A stretch of DNA of 64,000 bases from Streptomyces sp. CB02400. Its GTDB lineage: Bacteria > Actinomycetota > Actinomycetes > Streptomycetales > Streptomycetaceae. Under the pieces are notes generated by a model. It saw nothing but the letters and a program-made list of their open reading frames with translations, did no database searches and was not told where the DNA came from. Position numbers and translations under genes: made by a program. Shown here in pieces: positions 25,794-36,169 of the stretch; the stretch's first letter is position 1, and each line of letters starts with the position of its first letter. The DNA is taken from positions 248,001 to 312,000 of the forward strand of contig NZ_LIWB01000004.1 of assembly GCF_001905725.1 (NCBI RefSeq). The letters run 5' to 3'.

Positions 25794-27158
25794 ATGAGCA
25801 CGGAGTACGGACAGGGCTACGGGCTCCCCACGGAGTCCGGGTATCCCGGGCACACCGAGGGACGGCGGCACCGGCTGCCGGCCGCGCTGCGGGCGCCGGT
25901 CGAGGGGCGCACCTGGCGCGAGCTGGGGTATGTGCTGCTGAGCCTGCCGATCAGCGTTCTGCTGTTCACCTACGCGATCACGATGGTGTCGCTGGGGGCG
26001 GGCCTGCTGGTGACGTTCCTCGGCGTCCCGGTGCTGGCGGCGGCGCTCGCCGGCTGCCGCGGGTTCGGGGCGGTGGAGCGGGCGCGGGCACGAGGGCTGC
26101 TGGGGCTGGAGGTGGCCGAGCCGGAGCCGCTGCGGATGAAGCGGCAGGGGTTCATGGCGTGGACCGGGGCCGTGCTCAAGAGCGGCGCCTCCTGGCGGGC
26201 CCTGCTGTACGCGGTGCTGCAGCTGCCGTGGGCGGTGCTCTCCTTCGTCGTCACCGTGACCGTCTGGTCGGTGGGCTGGTCGCTGCTGACGTATCCGCTG
26301 TGGTTCTGGGTCTTCCCGATGCACGCCGGGCAGGACGGCATACAGCTGTACGGCGACGAGCATCACCGGATCTACCTGGACAACCCGTTCGAGATCACGG
26401 TGACCGCGGGAGTGGGTCTGCTGTTCACCCTCGCCACGCCGTGGATCGTGCGGGCGCTGACGATGGTGGACCGGGTGATGGTGCACGGACTGCTCGGACC
26501 GTCCCGGCTGGCCACGCGGGTGGTGGAGCTGGAGTCGGACCGCGGGGTCGTGGTGGACACGGCGGCGGCGGACCTGCGGCGCATCGAGCGCGATCTGCAC
26601 GACGGGGCGCAGGCCCGGCTGGTGGCTCTGGCCATGGATCTGGGGCTGGCGAAGGAGAAGCTGCGGGAGGATCCGCAGGTCGCGGCGCGGATGGTGGACG
26701 AGGCGCACGGCGAGGTGAAGACGGCGCTGCAGGAGTTGCGGGACCTGGCCCGCGGCATCCACCCGGCGGTCCTCACCGACCGGGGGCTGGACGCGGCGCT
26801 GTCCTCGGTCGCCTCGCGGTGCACGGTGCCGGTGCAGGTGGAGGTGGACCTGACGGAGCGGCCCGCGCCGGCCATCGAGGGCATCGCCTACTTCACGGTC
26901 TCGGAGCTGCTGCAGAACATCAGCAAGCACTCGCGGGCGACCTGGGCGGCCGTGGAGGTGTGGCGGACGGAGAACCGGCTGATGCTCCAGGTCGTGGACA
27001 ACGGCGTGGGCGGCGCCGATGTGTCCGGGGGTTCCGGACTGGCCGGGCTGGCGGAGCGGCTGGACGCGGTGGACGGGATCCTGGTGGTGGACTCCCCCGC
27101 GGGCGGCCCGACGCGGGTGACCGCCGAACTGCCCTGGCGGGCGGAGCGGACACGATGA
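25794..27158 (+). CDS. Sensor histidine kinase, HisKA_3 type (paralogue 2)
   Basis: A 454-residue kinase with the same plan as its upstream neighbour: membrane sensor hairpins, an inserted extracytoplasmic-looking loop ('MHAGQDGIQLYGDEHHRIYL') between hydrophobic segments, 'RIERDLHDGAQARLVALAMD' with His near 271, 'YFTVSELLQNISKHS', 'VVDNGVGGADV' and 'GGSGLAGLAERLDAVDG'. ATG at 25794. The C-terminal halves of the two kinases are nearly the same, while sensor regions differ, suggesting duplication with divergence of the input. One response regulator follows. Confidence 0.92.
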   Translation: MSTEYGQGYGLPTESGYPGHTEGRRHRLPAALRAPVEGRTWRELGYVLLSLPISVLLFTYAITMVSLGAGLLVTFLGVPVLAAALAGCRGFGAVERARARGLLGLEVAEPEPLRMKRQGFMAWTGAVLKSGASWRALLYAVLQLPWAVLSFVVTVTVWSVGWSLLTYPLWFWVFPMHAGQDGIQLYGDEHHRIYLDNPFEITVTAGVGLLFTLATPWIVRALTMVDRVMVHGLLGPSRLATRVVELESDRGVVVDTAAADLRRIERDLHDGAQARLVALAMDLGLAKEKLREDPQVAARMVDEAHGEVKTALQELRDLARGIHPAVLTDRGLDAALSSVASRCTVPVQVEVDLTERPAPAIEGIAYFTVSELLQNISKHSRATWAAVEVWRTENRLMLQVVDNGVGGADVSGGSGLAGLAERLDAVDGILVVDSPAGGPTRVTAELPWRAERTR

Positions 27159-27252
27159 GAACGGGCTGAGACCGGCAGGTCGGCGGACCGGCGGACCGGC
27201 TCCACAGGAGAAACCGGCGGAAACGGCAGAACCGGCAGAACAGACATAACCA

Positions 27253-27289
27253 GCGGGTGGGTGCGAGCCGTGGGCTCGCGCCCACCCGC
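27253..27289 (+). terminator. Strong hairpin between kinase 2 and the response regulator
   Basis: A 17-nt arm (27253-27269) pairs with 27273-27289 around a 3-nt loop, with only one wobble. It lies 95 bp after the kinase stop and upstream of the regulator gene. The intervening bases contain degenerate ccggcrgaa repeats. Confidence 0.7.
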
Positions 27290-27360
27290 CTCGACGGCAC
27301 CCCCCGATCGCGTTGCCCCGCCCCATCCCCCACCGGATGCTGGGATGCTGGACCTGACGA

Positions 27361-27387
27361 CCGGGCCCGCCACGAGGGCGGGCCCGG
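27361..27387 (+). terminator. Second hairpin before the response regulator
   Basis: An 11-bp perfect stem (27361-27371 with 27377-27387) has a 5-nt loop, about 40 bp before the regulator's start codon. It could be an attenuator in the regulator leader or a second terminator. Confidence 0.5.
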
Positions 27388-27425
27388 ATCAGGGGCATGG
27401 GGGGCCGAGGAACGTGGAGGACAGG

Positions 27426-28085
27426 GTGCGGGTGGTCATCGCCGAGGATTCGGTGCTGCTGCGGGAGGGCCTGACCCGGCTGCTGACCGACCGTGGGCAC
27501 GAGGTCGTGGCCGGTGTCGGTGACGGTGACGCGTTGATCAAGACCATCACCGAGCTGGACGGGGAGAACCAGCTCCCGGACGTCGTGGTGGCCGACGTGC
27601 GGATGCCGCCGACGCACACGGACGAGGGGGTGCGGGCCGCGGTACAGCTACGCAAGACGCATCCGGGCGTCGGCGTGCTGGTGCTGTCGCAGTACGTGGA
27701 GGAGCGCTACGCCACGGAGCTGCTCGCCGGTTCCAGCCGTGGCGTCGGTTATCTGCTCAAGGACCGGGTGGCCGAGGTCCGTGAGTTCGTGGACGCGGTG
27801 GTGCGCGTGGCCCAGGGCGGTACGGCACTGGATCCCGAGGTGGTCGCGCAGCTGCTGGGGCGCAGCCGTAAGCAGGACGTGCTCGCGGGGCTCACCCCGC
27901 GGGAGCGGGAGGTCCTGGGACTGATGGCGGAGGGCAGGACGAACTCGGCGATCGCCAGGCAGCTGGTGGTCAGCGACGGTGCCGTGGAGAAGCACGTCAG
28001 CAACATCTTCCTGAAGCTGGGGCTGTCCCCGAGCGACGGCGATCACCGGCGGGTGCTGGCCGTTCTCACCTACCTCAACTCCTGA
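27426..28085 (+). CDS. NarL/FixJ-family response regulator
   Basis: A 219-residue regulator. The receiver domain starts 'MRVVIAEDSVLLREGLTRLL' with the acidic pair ED. The phosphoacceptor Asp is in 'VVVADVRMPP', the Ser/Thr switch in 'GVLVLSQYVEERY' and Lys in 'GYLLKDRVAEV'. The C-terminal LuxR-type helix-turn-helix is 'LTPREREVLGLMAEG' and 'NSAIARQLVVSDGAVEKHV'. GTG at 27426 has an ideal GGAGG 5 nt upstream. GTG 27414 is in frame. Partner of the two upstream sensor kinases, though hairpins separate them. Confidence 0.92.
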   Translation: MRVVIAEDSVLLREGLTRLLTDRGHEVVAGVGDGDALIKTITELDGENQLPDVVVADVRMPPTHTDEGVRAAVQLRKTHPGVGVLVLSQYVEERYATELLAGSSRGVGYLLKDRVAEVREFVDAVVRVAQGGTALDPEVVAQLLGRSRKQDVLAGLTPREREVLGLMAEGRTNSAIARQLVVSDGAVEKHVSNIFLKLGLSPSDGDHRRVLAVLTYLNS

Positions 28086-28218
28086 TCGAGGACGTCTCGA
28101 AGTCGTGTCCAACATGCGAATGACCCAGGGAAGGCGACCCTTACGGACGTAGGGTTTATGCGGGGAAGGCCTGTGGGAAGGCCGTCCCGGACAGCCGCCC
28201 TCGAGGAGGTCCAGTTCA

Positions 28219-31198
<2,980 letters not shown>

Positions 31199-31215
31199 CC
31201 CCTGCCAAAGGCCGA

Positions 31216-31253
31216 GACGAGGCCCGGGTGCCCTACGGCGCCCGGGTCTCGTC
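31216..31253. terminator. Bidirectional terminator between korB and the HxlR gene
   Basis: A 17-nt arm at 31216-31232 pairs with 31237-31253 with two wobble positions around a 4-nt loop. The 3' arm overlaps the last codons of the leftward HxlR gene, and the hairpin begins 18 bp after the korB stop. Confidence 0.75.
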
Positions 31254-31613
31254 GTACGCCTGCCGGGCGACGAGGACGTCGGCCATGCGCTTCTCGGTCC
31301 ACAGCGCCAGGTCGCGCACCTGCTCGGCCGCCTCGCGGCCCAGGCCGGTGAGGGAGTAGTCGACGCGGGGCGGGATGACCGGTTTGGCGTCGCGGTGGAC
31401 CAGGCCGTCGCGCTCCAGGGTCTGGAGGGTCTGGGTGAGCATCTTCTCGCTGACCCTGCCGATCGCCCGGCGCAGTTCGCTGAAGCGGTACGAGCGCTCC
31501 AGGAGCTGGATCAGCACGAGCACGCCCCAGCGACTGGTCACATGCTCCAGGACCAGCCGGTGCGGGCACATCTCCTCGCCGTCGGTCCACCGGACACCAT
31601 CACTTACCGCCAT
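31233..31613 (-). CDS. HxlR-family transcriptional regulator
   Basis: A 126-residue winged-helix regulator. The HxlR hallmarks are an N-terminal cysteine ('EEMCPHRLVLEHVTSRWG'), 'YRFSELRRAIGRVSEKMLTQ' as recognition region, 'LERDGLVHRDAKPVIPPRVD' as wing and 'YSLTGLGREA'. The single Cys near residue 16 could be a redox or quinone sensor, as in QorR and HypR. It is divergent from a QorB-like gene with palindromes between them, the usual QorR/QorB arrangement. ATG at 31613. Confidence 0.9.
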   Translation of the reverse strand: MAVSDGVRWTDGEEMCPHRLVLEHVTSRWGVLVLIQLLERSYRFSELRRAIGRVSEKMLTQTLQTLERDGLVHRDAKPVIPPRVDYSLTGLGREAAEQVRDLALWTEKRMADVLVARQAYDETRAP

Positions 31614-31616
31614 GCC

Positions 31617-31641
31617 AGTACCTTACTTCAAAGTGGGTACT
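31617..31641. promoter_or_regulatory. Imperfect palindrome, likely HxlR operator
   Basis: The outer arms AGTACC and GGTACT (31617-31622 and 31636-31641) are a perfect inverted repeat with TACTT/AAGTG inside, resembling known HxlR operators of GTAC-containing dyads. It starts 4 bp from the regulator's ATG. A second dyad, AGTTA-GCG-TAACT, lies at 31649-31661. Confidence 0.55.
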
Positions 31642-31711
31642 TTCCATTAGTTAGCGTAACTCCTAGGGTGGGTGACATACCCGCACACGCACCCCACAGG
31701 AGTTCCGAACC

Positions 31712-32566
31712 ATGAGCATCGTCGTCACCGGCGCCACCGGACACCTCGGCCGTCACGTCGTGGACCAGCTGCTGGACAAGGTCCCGGCCGAGCAGGTCAC
31801 CGCCGTCGTCCGCAGCGCGGAGAAGGCCGCGGACCTCGCCGGGCGCGGAGTGCGGATCGCGGTCGCCGACTACAACACCCCCGAGACCTTCGACGGCCTG
31901 TTCGCGGCCGGCGACAAGGTGCTGCTGATCTCGGGCAACGAGTTCGACAGGGGCCGGGTGGGCCAGCACCGGGTCGTCATCGACGCCGCCGAGGCCGCCG
32001 GTGTCGCCCTGCTCGCCTACACCAGCGCGCCCGGCTCCCTGACCGCCGCGCTCGCCGACGACCACCGCGGCACCGAGGAGGCGCTGCTGGGTTCGGGCGT
32101 GCCGTACGTGCTGCTGCGCAACGGCTGGTACCACGAGAACTACACCGAGAACCTCGCCCCGGTGCTGGAGCACGACGCGGTCCTCGCCGCCGCCGGGGAG
32201 GGCCGGGTCTCCTCCGCCTCACGGGCCGACTACGCGGCCGCCGCCGTCGCCGTGCTCACCGGCGAGGGGCACGAGAACAAGACGTACGAGCTGGGCGGCG
32301 ACGAGGCGTGGAGCTTCGCCGAGTACGCGGCCGAGCTGAGCCGGCAGACCGGCAAGGAGATCGTCTACAACCCGGTCACGCCCGAGGCGCTCACCGGCAT
32401 CCTGACCGGCGCCGGGGTGCCCGAGCCGATGGCCGCCGTGCTGGCGGGCGTGGACGTCTCGATCGAGAAGGGGGAGCTGGTCGTCGACAGCGGCGACCTG
32501 TCCCGGCTGGCCGGCCGCCCGACCACCCCGCTCGCCGAGGCCGTCACCGCCGCGCTCAGGGGCTGA
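31712..32566 (+). CDS. NmrA-family NAD(P)H:quinone oxidoreductase, QorB-like
   Basis: A 284-residue Rossmann-fold protein with 'MSIVVTGATGHLGRHVVDQL', 'VTAVVRSAEKAADLAGRGV', 'VLLISGNEFDRGRVGQHRVV', 'LLAYTSAPGSL', 'VLLRNGWYHENYTENLAPVL' and 'ELGGDEAWSFAEYAAEL'. It matches the YtfG/QorB group, which reduces quinones by two electrons with NADPH. ATG at 31712 is preceded by an AGGAG motif. It is under probable control of the divergent HxlR regulator and ends at a clear hairpin. Confidence 0.9.
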   Translation: MSIVVTGATGHLGRHVVDQLLDKVPAEQVTAVVRSAEKAADLAGRGVRIAVADYNTPETFDGLFAAGDKVLLISGNEFDRGRVGQHRVVIDAAEAAGVALLAYTSAPGSLTAALADDHRGTEEALLGSGVPYVLLRNGWYHENYTENLAPVLEHDAVLAAAGEGRVSSASRADYAAAAVAVLTGEGHENKTYELGGDEAWSFAEYAAELSRQTGKEIVYNPVTPEALTGILTGAGVPEPMAAVLAGVDVSIEKGELVVDSGDLSRLAGRPTTPLAEAVTAALRG

Positions 32567-32588
32567 CCTGGAGGGCCGCCGCCCCTGC

Positions 32589-32640
32589 CACCCCCGCGCG
32601 TCATGACCGTATGCCGGTACGGGCATGACACGCGGGGGTG
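32589..32640 (+). terminator. Hairpin after the QorB-like gene
   Basis: cacccccgcg and gtcatg pair with catgac and cgcgggggtg, with one mismatch between the two stem segments. The loop contains accgtatgccggtacggg, which can form a small inner dyad. It lies 23 bp past the stop codon. Confidence 0.72.
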
Positions 32641-32730
32641 TCCGGCGTTACCGTCGTCCGGCGAGCACCGCGCGCGCGTGCGCGGGCATCGCGGGAGACA
32701 GGACACGCGTCGGACACGAAGGAGGGGCCC

Positions 32731-33750
32731 GTGACCGGGAAGTCGGCCGCAGAGCGGCGCATAGGACTGCTGAACGGCTTCGCGGCGTACGGGATGTGGG
32801 GGCTCGTCCCGCTGTTCTGGCCCCTGCTCAAGCCCGCCGGGGCGGTGGAGATCCTGGCCCACCGGATGGTGTGGTCACTGTTCTTCGTGGCCGCCGCCCT
32901 GCTCTTCATACGCCGCTGGGCCTGGCTCGGCGAGCTGCTGCGGCAGCCGCGCAGGCTGGCGCTGATCACGGTCGCCGCGGCGGTCATCACCGTGAACTGG
33001 GGCGTCTACATCTGGTCCGTGAACTCCGGGCACGTCGTCGAGGCCTCCCTCGGCTACTTCATCAACCCGCTGGTCACGATCGCGATGGGCGTGCTGCTGC
33101 TGAAGGAGCGGCTGCGGCCCGTGCAGTGGGCGGCGGTCGGGGTGGGCGCCGCGGCGGTGCTCGTCCTCACCGTCGGTTACGGCCAGCCGCCGTGGATCTC
33201 GCTCTGTCTCGCCTTCTCCTTCGCCACGTACGGACTGGTGAAGAAGAAGGTCAACCTCGGCGGCGTCGAGTCGCTCGCCGCCGAGACCGCGGTCCAGTTC
33301 CTGCCCGCGCTCGGCTACCTGCTGTGGCTGAGCGCCCAGGGCGATTCCACGTTCGCCGCCGAAGGAGCCGGGCACGCCGCGCTGCTCGCCGCGACCGGGA
33401 TCGTCACCGCGCTCCCCCTGGTCTGCTTCGGCGCCGCCGCGATCCGCGTGCCGCTGTCCACGCTGGGCCTGCTGCAGTACCTGGCGCCGGTCTTCCAGTT
33501 CCTGCTCGGGGTCCTCTACTTCAAGGAGGCCATGCCGCCCGAGCGCTGGGCCGGTTTCGCCCTGGTGTGGCTGGCGCTCATCCTCCTCACCTGGGACGCG
33601 CTGCGCACCGCCCGCCGGGCCGCCCGCGCGCTCGCCGGGGAGACCGGCGTGCGCGGGAGCAGCGTCCCGGCCGGCGCGGCGGACGCGGCTCCGACCGCCG
33701 GGAGCGTGCCCGCCGCGGCCGAGGCGGGCCGGCTGGAGGCCAGGCCGTAG
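32731..33750 (+). CDS. rarD: RarD-type EamA-family transporter
   Basis: A 339-residue integral membrane protein with ten predicted helices in two EamA repeats. RarD features include 'RIGLLNGFAAYGMWGLVPLF', 'EILAHRMVWSLFFVAAALLF', 'NWGVYIWSVNSGHVVEASLG' then 'YFINPLVTIAMGVLLLKERL', and the second-repeat motif 'PLSTLGLLQYLAPVFQFLLG'. It is probably a permease for a small metabolite of unknown identity. GTG at 32731 has GGAGG 5 nt upstream, which fixes the start. An Ala/Gly-rich cytoplasmic tail of about 40 residues follows the last helix. Confidence 0.92.
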   Translation: MTGKSAAERRIGLLNGFAAYGMWGLVPLFWPLLKPAGAVEILAHRMVWSLFFVAAALLFIRRWAWLGELLRQPRRLALITVAAAVITVNWGVYIWSVNSGHVVEASLGYFINPLVTIAMGVLLLKERLRPVQWAAVGVGAAAVLVLTVGYGQPPWISLCLAFSFATYGLVKKKVNLGGVESLAAETAVQFLPALGYLLWLSAQGDSTFAAEGAGHAALLAATGIVTALPLVCFGAAAIRVPLSTLGLLQYLAPVFQFLLGVLYFKEAMPPERWAGFALVWLALILLTWDALRTARRAARALAGETGVRGSSVPAGAADAAPTAGSVPAAAEAGRLEARP

Positions 33751-33788
33751 AGCAACGCGTGTCAGTGCCGAGCCCTATAACTGAGGGC

Positions 33789-34262
33789 ATGACGCAGACA
33801 CCGACACCGGCCACCCCCGTGCACTGGAAGGTCGTCATCGACGCGGCCGACCCGCACGCGCAGGCCGACTTCTGGGCCGCCGCCCTCCGGTACGTGGTGG
33901 AGGACAACAGCGCGCTCATCGAGAAACTGCTGGCCGCGGGCGCCGTCCCGGCCGAGCTGACCGTCGAGTCCCACGACCGCCGGGCCTGGCGCGACCTGGC
34001 CGCGGTACGGCACCCCGACGACCCGTACGACGAGGAGAGCGGCACCGGCCGTGGACGGCGGCTGCTGTTCCAGCGCGTACCGGAGGAGAAGACGGTCAAG
34101 AACCGGCTCCACCTCGACCTGCACCCCGGCGCGGGACGCCGCGAGGAGGAGCTCGCACGGCTGGAGGGGCTCGGCGCGCGGGTGCTGCGGCGGGTGGAGG
34201 AGCCTTCCGGGGGATGGCTCCTGATGGCCGACCCGGAAGGCAATGAGTTCTGCCTGCATTAG
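33789..34262 (+). CDS. VOC-superfamily (glyoxalase-like) protein
   Basis: A 157-residue protein with the vicinal-oxygen-chelate pattern: an N-terminal strand 'VHWKVVIDAADPHAQADFWA' with an active-site-type His, a middle His-Asp strand 'NRLHLDLHPGAGRREEEL', and C-terminal 'GWLLMADPEGNEFCLH' (typical DPEGNEFC ending). The substrate is unknown. ATG at 33789 lies 38 bp after rarD, so it could be co-transcribed with it. Confidence 0.88.
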   Translation: MTQTPTPATPVHWKVVIDAADPHAQADFWAAALRYVVEDNSALIEKLLAAGAVPAELTVESHDRRAWRDLAAVRHPDDPYDEESGTGRGRRLLFQRVPEEKTVKNRLHLDLHPGAGRREEELARLEGLGARVLRRVEEPSGGWLLMADPEGNEFCLH

Positions 34263-34308
34263 GGGTTTCGGCCGATTTCCCCCCGATGTCCCCTGAGGCA
34301 GAGGCTTC

Positions 34309-35514
34309 TCAGGACTGCTGGGTGCGGGCGCGTTCGGTCAGCCGGCCCATGCGGGCACGGGCGGACTCCAGTTCCTCGATCTCGTCGGCGGCGGGCCCGT
34401 CCTCGGCGGTGAGCTCGGTCCACTGGGCGATCAGCTCGTGCCCGAGCTCCAGTCCGAGCAGCGGGTCGCGCACCGCGCGCCATGCGGTCGCCGCGCTGCG
34501 GACGTTGCCGTAGGCGGCCTCCGCGTCCCCCGCGCGGCGGCAGATCACGGCGAGGTCGAGGGAGATCCGGAAGGCGCGCAGCGGCTCACCGGCCAGGTAG
34601 GCGATGTACGCGGCGAGTTCGCGCAGCCGCAGCACCTCCGGGTGTTCCGGTCCCAGGGTGCCCGAGGCCTCCGCGACGGTCTCCTCGGCCAGCCGGGCCG
34701 CCGTGTCGATCCTGCCCGTCCGGACGGCGTCGTTGACCCGGGCCATGGGTTCGGCGAGGTGGCTCTCGTCGGTGGCGAGGGGCTCGTCACCGAGCACCGC
34801 CTCCGCCACGGCGTCGAAACCGCGGGGCGGGGTGGGCTTGGGATCGGGGTCGAGCACGGGCTCGGGCTCGGGGGACGGCGCGGTCTCGTGCGCCCGGGGC
34901 CGGTCGGTCCCGGGGTCGGGGTGCGGCCTCGCGTCCATGGCCGGGGGCGGGCCGAACTCGCCCGTCGGGGGCGCGACCGTGCCGGGCGGCGTGACCTCCG
35001 CCGACCCGGGTACGGCCCGCAGTTCGAACGTCGGTACGGCGTCCCGGGGAGCCTCCGACTCGGGTACGGGGCGCAGCTCGAAGGTGGGAGTGGCGTCCCG
35101 TACGGGATCCGGTCCGGACGTCCCTTCCGGCGCCGGCTCGGGCACGGAGCGCAGCAGGTGCGTCGGCCGGTCCGCGTCGGACTCCCGCGCCGGCGCCGTC
35201 AGGACCGGCTGCGCCGTGAAGTGGCTGGAGCCGTCCGGGTCGACCCGGAGCGGGACGACGCAGCCGATGCGTTCGTCGTGCACGGTGGCGAGGACGGCGT
35301 GTCCGGAGGCGATGGCGATGCGGTGGAGGCGGTTCAGCACCGCCTGCTGGATCTCCTCGCCGGGCCCGGCGATCACCGTCACCCCGCCGACCGACGCCCC
35401 GCGCGTGCCCGCCCCGCCCACGGGGACATGGACGTCGATCGGCGCTGCCGCAAGGTTCGCCGCATGTGCGGCCTGCTGCTGTTCCCGCTTCTTCTCGCGG
35501 CTGAGTCGAGACAT
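34309..35514 (-). CDS. TPR-containing protein with Pro/Glu-rich linker
   Basis: A 401-residue protein. The basic coil start is 'MSRLSREKKREQQQAAHAAN', then a small alpha/beta domain of about residues 30-110 ('VGGVTVIAGPGEEIQQAVLN'). A Pro-rich linker carries duplicated segments RDA(T/V)PTFELR(P/A)VP, and the C-terminal third is helical with tetratricopeptide-like repeats ('TAARLAEETVAEASGTLG', 'LELGHELIAQWTELTAED'). ATG at 35514 is chosen over an in-frame upstream start 8 codons earlier. It is divergent from a degenerate P-loop protein gene. I do not know a specific function, and a role in protein-protein contacts is likely. Confidence 0.8.
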   Translation of the reverse strand: MSRLSREKKREQQQAAHAANLAAAPIDVHVPVGGAGTRGASVGGVTVIAGPGEEIQQAVLNRLHRIAIASGHAVLATVHDERIGCVVPLRVDPDGSSHFTAQPVLTAPARESDADRPTHLLRSVPEPAPEGTSGPDPVRDATPTFELRPVPESEAPRDAVPTFELRAVPGSAEVTPPGTVAPPTGEFGPPPAMDARPHPDPGTDRPRAHETAPSPEPEPVLDPDPKPTPPRGFDAVAEAVLGDEPLATDESHLAEPMARVNDAVRTGRIDTAARLAEETVAEASGTLGPEHPEVLRLRELAAYIAYLAGEPLRAFRISLDLAVICRRAGDAEAAYGNVRSAATAWRAVRDPLLGLELGHELIAQWTELTAEDGPAADEIEELESARARMGRLTERARTQQS

Positions 35515-35674
35515 CGTTCCCTCATTCGGGTCGTACACCTACCGTCGAGTCTGTCCGCTCGCTCGCGCTTCTCACGTCACCGCGTTGTCACAGGCTCGTC
35601 CCAACGGCCGCCCGCGCGGGTTTACCCGTCCGCCCGGCGGCATGAAGATCGAGGTGGCGAGCAGAAGAGGGGAC

Positions 35675-36169
35675 ATGGGACAGGGACCGGAGATCTGGAT
35701 CCGAGGACCGGTGGCGGTACCGGAGACGGCCCCTCCGGAGCCCGCCCCCGCGCGGGCGACGGCCCGCCGCTTCTCCTGGGTCGGCCTGCACGGCGGCGCG
35801 GGCGTCTCCACGCTCGCCGCGGTCTACGGCGGTCATGACAGCGGACGTTCCTGGCCCGGCCCCGCCGGTCCGCCGTCGGTGCTGCTCGTCGCCCGGACCC
35901 ACGCGGCCGGCCTGGACGCCGTGCTCCCGGCGGTGGACATGGTCCGGCGCGGCGAGGCGCCGCAGGGGCTCGACCTGGACGCCGTGGTCCTGGTGGCGGA
36001 CGCGCCGGGACGGCTGCCGCGTCCCCTCGCCCACCGGATCCGGCTCATCGAGTCGGTGATCGACGTGTACCGCGTGCCCTGGGTGAACGAGTGGCGCCTG
36101 GGCGACCTGACCGGCCGGCCGCCCCGCGAGACGGAGCCACTGGCCCGCCTGGCGGACGCGACGCGTTGA
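35675..36169 (+). CDS. DUF6668-like protein with degenerate P-loop
   Basis: A 164-residue protein. 'FSWVGLHGGAGVSTLAAVYG' near residue 35 resembles the deviant Walker A of MinD/ParA ATPases (KGGxGKST), but the lysines are replaced by His and Val. 'DAVVLVADAPGRLPRPLAHR' resembles the following switch region. The C-terminus 'YRVPWVNEWRLGDLTG' is conserved in streptomycete relatives as I recall them. ATG at 35675 with GAGGGG upstream is preferred to ATG 35642. It is divergent from the TPR gene and overlaps the amidase start. Confidence 0.72.
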   Translation: MGQGPEIWIRGPVAVPETAPPEPAPARATARRFSWVGLHGGAGVSTLAAVYGGHDSGRSWPGPAGPPSVLLVARTHAAGLDAVLPAVDMVRRGEAPQGLDLDAVVLVADAPGRLPRPLAHRIRLIESVIDVYRVPWVNEWRLGDLTGRPPRETEPLARLADATR

